A stretch of DNA of 31,601 nucleotides from an uncultured Muribaculaceae bacterium (GTDB lineage Bacteria; Bacteroidota; Bacteroidia; Bacteroidales; Muribaculaceae), in assembly GCA_910576775.1 (NCBI GenBank), contig CAJTJV010000033.1, positions 1-31,601 of the forward strand. Direction: 5' to 3'. The notes below the pieces were generated by a model. That model made no database searches and was not told the DNA's origin. It was given only the letters and a program-made list of their open reading frames with translations. The position numbers and the translations under genes are program-made. Positions 16,594-24,041 of this stretch are shown one piece after another. How positions within the stretch are numbered: position 1 is the stretch's first letter; every line of letters starts with the position of its first letter.

Positions 16594-18729
16594 TCAGTCT
16601 TTCTTGATTGGCGCCACGCTTGTCTCGTGATCCTTGATGATGCCGTCGCGTTTCAGCAGAGCGTCAATTGTCGGATCCTGTCCGCGGAAACGGCGGTATA
16701 GCTCGGCAGGATGCTCCGTTCCACCTTTGGTAAGGACATTCATCATGAAACTATGTGCGCGCTCTTTGTCGAATATATCTTTTTCCTTGAAGAATTCGAA
16801 AGCATCTGCGTCGAGAACCTCTGCCCACTTATAGCTGTAATATCCGGCAGCATAGCCTCCGGAGAATATATGACTGAACTGGGGCGATGTCATAGAGCCG
16901 TCGACACTATCGAAAATCTTTACCGGAGCCATGGCCTGCTGTTCAAATGCAACTGCGTCGGTGACAGGTTCCTTTATGGTATGCCATGCCATGTCGAGAT
17001 AACCGAAACCGAGCTGACGGAAGCATGCATAGGCGGCACCATACTGAGATGATTTTACAAGACGCTCCACAAGTTCTTCGGGAATAGTCTCGCCAGTCTT
17101 ATAATGACGCGCGAAACCGTCAAGGAATTTCTTCTCGGTAAGATAGTTTTCATTGAACTGTGATGGCAGCTCTACAAAATCGCGATAGACAGCAGTTCCG
17201 GAAAGAGATGCGTACTTGGTATTGGCAAGAAGACCATGAAGAGCGTGGCCGAACTCGTGAAGGAAGGTCTCTACCTCATAGGGAGTGAGCAGAGACGGGT
17301 TCTCCGCGGTCGGTTTTGTAAAGTTCATTACGATGCTTACCTGCGGACGAGAGTTGACTCCGTTGTCATCGATAAACTGATCTTTGAACCCTGTCATCCA
17401 TGCGCCGGGACGCTTGGAGGCTCGCGGGAAGAAATCAGTGTAAATCACACCTACAAAATTACCGTCAGCATCGTTTACGTCAAATGCCTTGACATCGGGA
17501 TGATAGACTTCTATTTTATTATTAGGTGTGAATGTAAGCCCGTAAAGTTTGGTAGCGAGTCCGAAAACGCCCTCTATAACTTTGTCAAGCTCGAAATAAG
17601 GACGGAGCGCTTCTTCATCAAAAGAATATTTCTCAGCCTTTAGCTTGTTGGAATAATAGCTGTAGTCCCACGGCATTATGGTGACAGGGCGGCCTTCAAT
17701 CTTGCTTGCAAACTCGGAAAGTTCCTTCATCTCGGCATCAAGAGCCGGACGATAAGCATTGGCAAGGCGCCCCAAGAGATCATAAACAGCCTCCGGAGTT
17801 TCTGCCATAGTGCGTTTGAGCGAATGGCCGGCATAGGTCTCGCTGCCGAGAAGGCGGCCGAGCTCAAGTCGGATTTCACTTATACGTTTTATATTATCGA
17901 TATTTGAATACTGGCCTTTGGTATTACGCGAGGTATAAAGCTTATACATTTTCTCGCGGAGGTCGGGCCGGTCGGAGTATTTCATGAAAGCCATATAGGT
18001 AGGCTGCGCAAGAGTGAAAAGATACTCTCCTGTGCGACCTTTCTCATTGGCAGCCTCTGCCGCGGCAGTCACCAGACTCTCCGGAAGACCTGCGAGATCA
18101 TTCTTGCCAAGATAGATCTCATATGTATTAAGCTCTTTAAGTACATTCTGGCCAAATGCTGTTGTCAGTTCGGAGAGTTCAGCCGAAAGTTTCTTGAATT
18201 TTTCCCTGTCCTCTCCTTCGAGATTGGCTCCATTCAGGGCAAAAGAATCGTAAGTCTGTTGAAGGAGCATCTTGTCCTCCGGGCTAAGGTCGAATTTGTC
18301 ACGGCTGTCATATACCTGCTTCACTCTCTGCCAAAGGGCTTCGTCGAGTATGCGGGATGTGCTGAAATCGCTGAGTTTACCGGCGGCCTCCACTGCGACA
18401 TCCATCATGGCGTCGTTGCTGTTGGCTGAAAGAAGCGGATAAAATACGTTCAAGACACGGTTCAAATCCTCCCCGCTCCGTTCAAGGGCTATAATAGTAT
18501 TTTCAAAATCGGGTGTGGAACGCTGTTTCTTAATTGCAGCTATTTCCTGCTTTGCAAGTTCAATGCCGCGGTCGATGGCAGGCATCCACATGGTATCGTT
18601 GAACTGCGAGAACGGAGCCGTTCCATGTTCGGCATTGCTGAATGGCTTGTAGAATGGATTTTCAGCCGTTGCTGTCATAGATGCAAGGATGATGGTGAGT
18701 GTTAATATTAATTTACTTACTTTCTTCAT
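16594..18729 (-). CDS. dcp: M3-family zinc metallopeptidase, peptidyl-dipeptidase Dcp-like
   Basis: Cleaves short peptides, releasing C-terminal dipeptides if it acts like Dcp. The 711-residue protein has a signal peptide (MKKVSKLILTLTIILASMTATA), so it should be periplasmic. The catalytic zinc motif is HEFGH at 491-495 (FLHEFGHALHGLL), with the third ligand Glu at about 520 in DFVELPSQF. Further M3 hallmarks include GVIYTDFFPRASKRPGAWM and FSHIFSGGYAAGYYSYKWAEVLDADAF (split across the active-site cleft). Length is typical of Dcp (about 680-720). It heads a run with the two genes of unknown function and the DUF4293 gene. The M3 call is firm; Dcp versus oligopeptidase A specificity is inferred. 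Confidence 0.92.
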   Translation of the reverse strand: MKKVSKLILTLTIILASMTATAENPFYKPFSNAEHGTAPFSQFNDTMWMPAIDRGIELAKQEIAAIKKQRSTPDFENTIIALERSGEDLNRVLNVFYPLLSANSNDAMMDVAVEAAGKLSDFSTSRILDEALWQRVKQVYDSRDKFDLSPEDKMLLQQTYDSFALNGANLEGEDREKFKKLSAELSELTTAFGQNVLKELNTYEIYLGKNDLAGLPESLVTAAAEAANEKGRTGEYLFTLAQPTYMAFMKYSDRPDLREKMYKLYTSRNTKGQYSNIDNIKRISEIRLELGRLLGSETYAGHSLKRTMAETPEAVYDLLGRLANAYRPALDAEMKELSEFASKIEGRPVTIMPWDYSYYSNKLKAEKYSFDEEALRPYFELDKVIEGVFGLATKLYGLTFTPNNKIEVYHPDVKAFDVNDADGNFVGVIYTDFFPRASKRPGAWMTGFKDQFIDDNGVNSRPQVSIVMNFTKPTAENPSLLTPYEVETFLHEFGHALHGLLANTKYASLSGTAVYRDFVELPSQFNENYLTEKKFLDGFARHYKTGETIPEELVERLVKSSQYGAAYACFRQLGFGYLDMAWHTIKEPVTDAVAFEQQAMAPVKIFDSVDGSMTSPQFSHIFSGGYAAGYYSYKWAEVLDADAFEFFKEKDIFDKERAHSFMMNVLTKGGTEHPAELYRRFRGQDPTIDALLKRDGIIKDHETSVAPIKKD

Positions 18730-18829
18730 TCGTAGATAAAATGATGTTTGGTGTATATGTGCAAAAAGTATGCCAACAGGCGCATATGCATTCCTGTGTA
18801 ATGATTTTTAAGAAATGACGATTCTTAAA

Positions 18830-19900
18830 TCATCGGCTGAATGGCGCTCCTTCGGTCTCGTTGGTTGTCCGAGGCACAATTCTGGTTTTGGCAAGTTCGC
18901 GGTCGACATCAGCGATAAGTTCCTCACTCTGTTTGTCCCGGCTAAGAATTGTACCGTCCGGACCGAAAAGGATGATACAGGGAATACCGGTGATACCGTA
19001 GAGATCGGTGGGAATTGTCTGTGCGTTCAGAATCGATTCCCACGGCAGCTGATGGTCTTTGATTGCTTTCAGGGTTGCGTCGGGCTCGTCCCACACTGCG
19101 ACACCGAGAACATCAAGGATTTCTCGTCCGTATTTTTTATAAATCTGTTTAAGAACCTCAGTCTGACGGATGCATGGACCGCACCAACTTGCCCAAAAAT
19201 CAACAAGAACATATTTGCCCTTTCCTACATAGTCGCTGAGTCGCTTGGTCTCTCCGTTGTATTTCACCTCAAAATCAACGAATTTCTTACCCGGCTGCGT
19301 GGCCTCACGCTTCTCTGCATTTGCGAGAAGCTTCTGTGAACGTGCGTACCGGGCAAATGCAGGATATTTCCCGAAGACCTCGCGGAGCTCACCGGCATCC
19401 ATCTGCGAGCTGTCGCCATTGAGGAAACAGAAATATCCGACAATGTTGTCGCCGTTTTCAGCCATGGATTTCTCTATAGTCTCGTTATATTTCTGATATG
19501 CCGCATTCTGAGCCTCTTCGGTTGTGGCAGCTCTGAATTCATTTGCAATCTGAGTAAGTTGCTCGGAAATAGCACGAATCTGGTCGTTATACATTGTACC
19601 GAAGGCATCATTGTTCTTGTTGAAAGAGATTGTACCGGATTCAAGGATAAAGACGGGACCGCGGCCACCGTCGATATTAACACGGGCAATCAACGGTTCG
19701 TCAATCTCACCTTCAAATACCGCTACCTGATCGGCTACGGTAACAGTGTCGATTGCATTTCCATTGTCGTAATTCAACAATATGGCTTGCGCTCCATTGG
19801 CATCCTCGTTGAGTGGTACTATTACTTTATAATGCTCGGCATAGGCCGTCATGGATGCCGCGATAGCGAACGCGGCGGCAAAGAATTTGACTGTTTTCAT
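18830..19900 (-). CDS. Periplasmic thioredoxin-like (TlpA/ResA-type) disulfide reductase
   Basis: Extracytoplasmic thiol-disulfide protein. From the ATG at 19900 the 356-residue protein has a signal peptide (MKTVKFFAAAFAIAASMTAYA), an N-terminal beta domain of the DUF4369 type (about 22-100; VIVPLNEDANGAQAILLNYDNG), a helical linker, and a C-terminal TlpA-like thioredoxin domain with WASWCGPCIRQTEVL (WCGPC at 239-243) and the cis-Pro region TGIPCIILFGPDG. The frame is open further upstream to 19948 but that would block the signal peptide. This DUF4369-AhpC/TSA architecture is very common in gut Bacteroidetes. The IPC in place of the usual TxP-type loop adds an extra Cys next to the cis-Pro. 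It is separated from hpf by a GC-rich hairpin. Confidence 0.87.
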   Translation of the reverse strand: MKTVKFFAAAFAIAASMTAYAEHYKVIVPLNEDANGAQAILLNYDNGNAIDTVTVADQVAVFEGEIDEPLIARVNIDGGRGPVFILESGTISFNKNNDAFGTMYNDQIRAISEQLTQIANEFRAATTEEAQNAAYQKYNETIEKSMAENGDNIVGYFCFLNGDSSQMDAGELREVFGKYPAFARYARSQKLLANAEKREATQPGKKFVDFEVKYNGETKRLSDYVGKGKYVLVDFWASWCGPCIRQTEVLKQIYKKYGREILDVLGVAVWDEPDATLKAIKDHQLPWESILNAQTIPTDLYGITGIPCIILFGPDGTILSRDKQSEELIADVDRELAKTRIVPRTTNETEGAPFSR

Positions 19901-19915
19901 TCTTTTCAAAACTTG

Positions 19916-19960
19916 CAAGGGGCGCCCCGCCAATGACAGGGCGCCCACAGGCCTTGTTTT
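19916..19960 (-). terminator. GC-rich hairpin, probable terminator after hpf
   Basis: CAAGG and CCTTG (19916-19920 and 19952-19956) enclose two GGGCGCCC boxes (19920-19927, 19939-19946) that pair with each other. A TTTT follows on the plus strand, and on the minus strand TTTT occurs 5 bases past the stem. It would separate the rpsU-xerC-hpf message from the thioredoxin gene. Confidence 0.5.
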
Positions 19961-19967
19961 CTAACTG

Positions 19968-20261
19968 TTATTTCTTATCTTTGTTCTTCTCGAGTTGACG
20001 TTCGATAGCTTCGAGAGCAAGATCATAAGCTTCCTCAAAACTATCGGCAACCTTGGTAGCCACAATCTCGGGCTGCTGCGGTACTGTTACTTTTACTACT
20101 ATCTCTTTATTCATTGCCGTTTCCGGTTTTACAACCTTGAGGGTTGCATCGACAGCAGTGATTGCCGGAAAGCGGCGTGCGAGCTTGTCTGCCTTCTTAT
20201 TGATGAAATCGGTGAGTTTGTCGGCGATTTCGAAGTGGATTGCCTGAATTCTTACATCCAT
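19968..20261 (-). CDS. hpf: Ribosome hibernation-promoting factor, short form (HPF/YfiA family)
   Basis: Binds the 30S subunit in the mRNA/tRNA channel and inactivates idle ribosomes. The 97-residue protein matches the short form: MDVRIQAIHFEIADKLTDFINKKADKL, a beta-strand set with VDATLKVVK and EIVVKVTVPQQPEIVA, and SFEEAYDLALEAIERQLEK at the end. A GGAGG lies seven bases ahead of the ATG, formed by the last codons of xerC, whose stop is two bases away, so translation is coupled. The gene order rpsU-xerC-hpf is usual in Bacteroidales. Confidence 0.9.
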   Translation of the reverse strand: MDVRIQAIHFEIADKLTDFINKKADKLARRFPAITAVDATLKVVKPETAMNKEIVVKVTVPQQPEIVATKVADSFEEAYDLALEAIERQLEKNKDKK

Positions 20262-20263
20262 AA

Positions 20264-21169
20264 TTAATCCTCCTTTTTTTGTGCACGCGGATGTGCGAGT
20301 TTGTAATTGTTTTGTAATTCTCTATAAGTGAGATGTGTATATTTCTGAGTTGTTGCCAGCGACGAATGACCCAACAGCTGCTGCACAGCCGTAAGCTCAG
20401 CCCCGTTGTTAAGCATGTCGGTAGCAAAAGAATGACGCAGCACATGAGGCGAGCGCTTTGAAGAGTGAACCGCCGCACCGTCAAGCACCGCATGTACAGT
20501 CCTGTTCACAAGCGCATAATGAATAGGCCGTCCGTCGGCATGGACGAAGAAATTCTCAACGTCATCACCAACGGTTTCCCGACGTAGGCTGCGATATTGT
20601 TGTATCATTGAACGTAATTCTTGACCGAAAGGAATAATTCTTTCTTTATTACGCTTGCCAAGGACTTTTAGTTCGCATGCCATAACATCAACAGCTACAT
20701 CTTTGAGTCCGGTAAGTTCTGATGCACGCATACCTGTAGAATACAGCATGGTAACTATCAAATCGTTGCGTACGGTTCGGAATTCGTCGGCCTCCTCCGT
20801 AAAATTGTCAATTATCTCTTCTGTCTCATTCTGAGGCACAAAAGCCGGAAGCGGTTTCGGAGCCTTCGGCGCACGTAGCCTTAGAGTCGGGTTTACGGAG
20901 AATCCTTCGCGGCGACACAGATAATCATAAAAAGAACGCACTGCCGTCACTTTCCGCGCTACAGAACGCGCACCTACGCCACGCGACGCCATATCGGTTA
21001 CCCACAGACGCAGATCCGCAAGACTTATTTTATTCGGATCATCGTCTTTACATAGATTTTCACGGCAAAAAGCACGCAGCTGCTCCAGGTCTGATTTATA
21101 TGCAAGAACGGTGCGCGACGATAAATTCATCTCGCACCGCATATATTCGTAATAGGCTGTATATAGCAT
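20264..21169 (-). CDS. xerC: Tyrosine recombinase XerC/XerD type
   Basis: Site-specific recombinase, by its conserved neighbourhood the housekeeping enzyme that resolves chromosome dimers. The 301-residue protein has an N-terminal SAM-like core-binding domain (residues 1-95) and the catalytic domain with Arg148 (STGMRASELTGL), Lys172 (LGKRNKERIIPF), His242 and Arg245 (HVLRHSFATDML), His268 (LLGHSS) and the nucleophile Tyr277 (QKYTHL). All six catalytic residues are present. Length and position between rpsU and hpf argue against a mobile-element integrase. The ATG at 21169 is used; MNLSSRT at 21127 is an alternative start. Confidence 0.88.
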   Translation of the reverse strand: MLYTAYYEYMRCEMNLSSRTVLAYKSDLEQLRAFCRENLCKDDDPNKISLADLRLWVTDMASRGVGARSVARKVTAVRSFYDYLCRREGFSVNPTLRLRAPKAPKPLPAFVPQNETEEIIDNFTEEADEFRTVRNDLIVTMLYSTGMRASELTGLKDVAVDVMACELKVLGKRNKERIIPFGQELRSMIQQYRSLRRETVGDDVENFFVHADGRPIHYALVNRTVHAVLDGAAVHSSKRSPHVLRHSFATDMLNNGAELTAVQQLLGHSSLATTQKYTHLTYRELQNNYKLAHPRAQKKED

Positions 21170-21271
21170 ATAAGACGTGCCTCACCGCCTTTGAGAACTG
21201 CTTCCTGCGGTGGTTGGCACGAATTTAATCATTTAATTTGAATTGCGCAAATAAATGATTGCTAAAAGTTG

Positions 21272-21297
21272 GCGATAGCGCCCGGATGGCGCGTCGC
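21272..21297 (-). terminator. Hairpin after rpsU, possible terminator or attenuator
   Basis: GCGC-rich arms (GCGCC 21278-21282 with GGCGC 21288-21292, plus outer GCGA/TCGC) are followed on the minus strand by AACTTTTAG. This is a weak terminator that may reduce read-through from the strong rpsU promoter into xerC. Confidence 0.45.
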
Positions 21298-21312
21298 TTG
21301 GCAGCGGATTGA

Positions 21313-21504
21313 TTAGTCCTCTACCGCACGAAGCTGCTGAACGTAAACCGCTTTCATCATTTTCTTGCGGTTTGTCACAGACGGTTTCTGGAATGCCTGA
21401 CGACGACGGAGTTCTTTTACGATACCGGTCTTTTCAAATTTACGTTTGAATTTCTTGAGTGCTCTTTCAATGAGCTCGCCTTCTTTTACTTGTACGATAA
21501 TCAT
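21313..21504 (-). CDS. rpsU: 30S ribosomal protein S21
   Basis: Small basic protein of the 30S subunit, involved in initiation. The 63-residue protein begins MIIVQVKEGELIERALKKFKRKFEKTGIV and continues with LRRRQAFQKPSVTNRKKMMKA, diagnostic of bS21. Length is normal. It has a well-formed promoter upstream and is followed by xerC 143 bases later. Confidence 0.95.
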   Translation of the reverse strand: MIIVQVKEGELIERALKKFKRKFEKTGIVKELRRRQAFQKPSVTNRKKMMKAVYVQQLRAVED

Positions 21505-21547
21505 ATTTATATTGTGATATTTTTGTTGTCTATATTATTTAGCGGGG

Positions 21548-21578
21548 CAAAATTACGAAAAACATTTAATCTTACAAA
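21548..21578 (-). promoter_or_regulatory. Promoter of rpsU
   Basis: The minus strand shows TTTG (21575-21578), a 19-base spacer and TAATTTTG (21548-21555), a full match to the Bacteroidetes promoter. The start of transcription would be near 21541, about 37 bases before the ATG. Confidence 0.8.
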
Positions 21579-21676
21579 ATTTCCGGACTCTTTTACTTAA
21601 TGGCAAAGAAAAAAGTTCAAAAAGTCTCTTCCTAAAGAGATCGGATTCTAAAAAAACATTAAAACCGGGTAAAAGA

Positions 21677-21708
21677 TTTGCAAGGAATGAAAAACGGTTG
21701 TACTTTTG
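21677..21708 (+). promoter_or_regulatory. Promoter of tRNA-Glu
   Basis: TTTG (21677-21680), a 20-base spacer and TACTTTTG (21701-21708) fit the Bacteroidetes consensus. The predicted start is about 9 bases before the mature tRNA 5' end. Confidence 0.8.
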
Positions 21709-21723
21709 CAATACAAAAAGCAA

Positions 21724-21796
21724 GGCGATTTAGTGTAGTGGCCTAGCACGCCACCCTCTCACGGTGGAGACCAGGGTTCGATTCCCTGATTCGCTA
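21724..21796 (+). tRNA. tRNA-Glu (anticodon CUC)
   Basis: A full cloverleaf can be drawn: acceptor GGCGATT with ATTCGCT (one G-T pair, one T-T mismatch), a three-pair D stem GTG/CAC, anticodon stem CCACC/GGTGG with loop CTCTCAC giving anticodon CTC, and T stem CAGGG/CCCTG with loop TTCGATT. The D-arm and anticodon-loop layout resembles E. coli tRNA-Glu. CCA is not encoded. It has its own promoter and a strong terminator, so it is a single-gene unit. Confidence 0.92.
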
Positions 21797-21804
21797 CACA
21801 GAAA

Positions 21805-21835
21805 GGGCTTCCCGAATGGGAGGCTCTTTTTTTTT
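21805..21835 (+). terminator. Rho-independent terminator of tRNA-Glu
   Basis: GGGCTTCCC, loop GAAT, GGGAGGCTC (9 pairs, two of them G-T), then nine T residues. It begins 8 bases after the mature tRNA end. Confidence 0.9.
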
Positions 21836-21884
21836 GTGAAGAATCTGCAAATCGAACCGATCGCACTAATTGGTTTTATAATAT

Positions 21885-23228
21885 TCAATGTTTCAATGAA
21901 CGTGTGGCACGGAGGAAGAAAAATAGATAAAGCGCACCGGCAAGCATCAGACACACAGAGAAACTCAGCACGATTCCATACAAACCGAGGCCGGCCGTAA
22001 ATCCGAGGAGATATGTAACGGGCAATCCTACTATGATATAGCTTACAAAAGCAATGTAGAGCATCGGCATAACATGCGATGTGCCGCGCAATGCATTGGC
22101 AAAAGTTATCTGTACGGCATCTCCGAGCTGATACAGTACGATAGCGGAAATAACTCCCATCGCAGCGGCCACAACAGCCGGATCGGATGAAAACGCACCC
22201 ATAAGATAGCGTCCTCCGAAAAGAAATATACAGCATGTAAGAGTCATACACAGGAGTATCAGGTGCAGTCCACTCCAAGCCAACCGGCGTTGAGAAGCTG
22301 TATCACCTCGCCCTGCGGCATGACTCATCGGTATTGCCATGGCTGCGGCGATACTGTAATAGAGGCAGAAGCCAAGCATCCCGGTAATGGCAACAATCTG
22401 GAATGCGGCAAGTGGCACCGCACCGAGCCACCCCGACATAAGCGCGGAACCGGAGAACGATGCTGTCTCAAATGTCATCTGCATTGACACCGGGAATCCC
22501 GTACGTGTCACTTCTCGCGCCTCACCCGGAGCAGTTTTCATGTGCCGGAACCCGTATCGGTAGCGACCGCCGAGAGTAGTACAGAAAAATACGGCACACA
22601 TAAGTGCCGCACATACAACGCGAGCGAAAAGTGTGCTTATTCCGGCTCCTGTGAGTCCGAGTTCCGGACATCCGAAATTACCATATATCAGCATATAATT
22701 GCCTATGACATTGAGCACATTACAGCCAAGAACTATCCACGTCGGTACAGCGGTATTGTTTATGGCATAGCTCCATTGTGCGAAAACATTGAAAAGCATC
22801 ACCGGGAGCATTCCGGCAAGCACGATAAGATAATACGGACGTATCAGCGGCAGAAGCTCCATAGGCTGCCCAAGCCTGTCAAGACAGAAATACAGACACG
22901 TCATCAGCAACATTACAATGATGGTAAAGATAGTATTGACACGCAAACCGACCTTTACCATCCGACCGATACTGTCGTTTTCGCCACGAGAGAAAAGGGC
23001 GCCGACAAGCGGCGTCAGGCCGTATGTAAAGCCGACACAGGAAAAGATGGCTATATTGAAAATGTTGTTGACGAACGACGCCGATGCAAGGGCTGCTGTA
23101 GAATATTGCCCCACCATCATATTGTCGGCGAAGGCCAATGCGATATTGCCGAGCTGACCGATGAAAAGCGGCAACGCAAGGCGTCCTATTGATTTATAAT
23201 AATCTGTATATCTCTTGTTCCCTAACAT
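21885..23228 (-). CDS. MATE-family multidrug/organic-cation exporter
   Basis: Inner-membrane exporter of the MATE family, driven by H+ or Na+ gradients. The 447-residue protein has about 12 hydrophobic helices in two similar halves. Family features include an N-terminal LALPLFIGQLGNIALAFADNMMVGQYSTAALAS (split here) and, in the second half, TGFPVSMQMTFETASFSGSALMSGWLGAVPLAAFQI and MSHAAGRGDTASQRRLAW. The C-terminus ends in a basic RATRSLKH. It follows the BI-1-like gene by 57 bases, but a terminator lies between them. Substrate unknown. Confidence 0.9.
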   Translation of the reverse strand: MLGNKRYTDYYKSIGRLALPLFIGQLGNIALAFADNMMVGQYSTAALASASFVNNIFNIAIFSCVGFTYGLTPLVGALFSRGENDSIGRMVKVGLRVNTIFTIIVMLLMTCLYFCLDRLGQPMELLPLIRPYYLIVLAGMLPVMLFNVFAQWSYAINNTAVPTWIVLGCNVLNVIGNYMLIYGNFGCPELGLTGAGISTLFARVVCAALMCAVFFCTTLGGRYRYGFRHMKTAPGEAREVTRTGFPVSMQMTFETASFSGSALMSGWLGAVPLAAFQIVAITGMLGFCLYYSIAAAMAIPMSHAAGRGDTASQRRLAWSGLHLILLCMTLTCCIFLFGGRYLMGAFSSDPAVVAAAMGVISAIVLYQLGDAVQITFANALRGTSHVMPMLYIAFVSYIIVGLPVTYLLGFTAGLGLYGIVLSFSVCLMLAGALYLFFFLRATRSLKH

Positions 23229-23232
23229 ATAG

Positions 23233-23272
23233 AAAAACGGCCGTCTGCTCCTTTGAGTAAGCCGACGGCCGG
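23233..23272 (-). terminator. Rho-independent terminator after the BI-1-like gene
   Basis: On the minus strand CGGCCGTCGG pairs with the AGACGGCCG arm (8 or more pairs, about 17-base loop) and is followed by five T residues. It lies 13 bases past the BI-1 stop and only about 5 bases before the MATE start codon. Confidence 0.75.
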
Positions 23273-23285
23273 AATTGTAAGGTTA

Positions 23286-24017
23286 TCAGTCGCGGTTACC
23301 GCCGAAAATTCTGAGAAGGAAAATGAATAAGTTTATGAAATCGAGGTAGAGAGTAAGCGCTCCGAGGGTGGAAAGTCTTCCGAGGTTCTCGCCGGGAGTC
23401 ATCATTGCCATAGTCTTTATCTGCTGGGTGTCCCATGCCGTAAGACCCACGAAAATGAATACACCGGCAATGGATATAATCCAGTCTAATGTGGAGCTGT
23501 GCAGGAATATGTTAACCAGAGAAGCTATAACCAGGCCTATAAGAGCCATAAATAGGAAGGAGCCGAACTTGGACAGATCGGTTGAGGTGAAATATCCGTA
23601 AACACTCATGGCGCCGAATGTTCCGGCTGTAATAAAGAATGTCTTTACAATGGCCGACGGACTGTACACTAAGAATATCGTACTCAGCATCAACCCATTG
23701 ACAACGGCAAACACATAGAACAGAAGGGTTGCCATCGAACTGCTCATGCGACGGATACCGCCTGAGATGGAGAATACAAGACCGAACTCTGCAATAATCA
23801 GCACCCACATAAGCCAGCTGTGAGTGAGATAGTACTGCATGAAGGCGGTACTTGTTGCGCAATAGAGAGCGGCGAGGGCACTTACGATAAGGCCGAGAGT
23901 CATCTTGAAATATACTCGTTTCATTGTGCCGCTCACAGTATTTGTAAGTGTGCGTGGATCCGGAGCCGAGGACTGATAGCCGTAGCGGTCCGGAGATTCG
24001 TAATTGTTCTGATACAT
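23286..24017 (-). CDS. Bax inhibitor-1/YccA-family membrane protein
   Basis: 243 residues with seven hydrophobic helices, the BI-1 (UPF0005) layout. A soluble N-terminus rich in Tyr, Asn and Ser (MYQNNYESPDRYGYQSS) leads into MKRVYFKMTLGLIVSALAALY. Later segments carry LTAWDTQQIK and LGALTLYLDFINLFIFLLRIFGG, the conserved C-terminal family motif. Members act as pH-sensitive calcium leak channels or interact with membrane proteases. It starts 24 bases after argS and is probably co-transcribed with it. Confidence 0.88.
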   Translation of the reverse strand: MYQNNYESPDRYGYQSSAPDPRTLTNTVSGTMKRVYFKMTLGLIVSALAALYCATSTAFMQYYLTHSWLMWVLIIAEFGLVFSISGGIRRMSSSMATLLFYVFAVVNGLMLSTIFLVYSPSAIVKTFFITAGTFGAMSVYGYFTSTDLSKFGSFLFMALIGLVIASLVNIFLHSSTLDWIISIAGVFIFVGLTAWDTQQIKTMAMMTPGENLGRLSTLGALTLYLDFINLFIFLLRIFGGNRD

Positions 24018-24041
24018 AATGAATAAATTTAGGAGAGTTAG

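Noticed and set aside
18804..18836. AT-rich inverted repeat at the end of the thioredoxin gene as a terminator
   Set aside because: The arms (GATTTTTAAGAA / TTCTTAAATC) pair imperfectly, are AT-only and overlap the stop codon region; too weak to call.
20264..21169. Integrase of a mobile element next to tRNA-Glu
   Set aside because: The recombinase sits in the housekeeping rpsU-xerC-hpf order, and no duplicated tRNA 3' end was found nearby.
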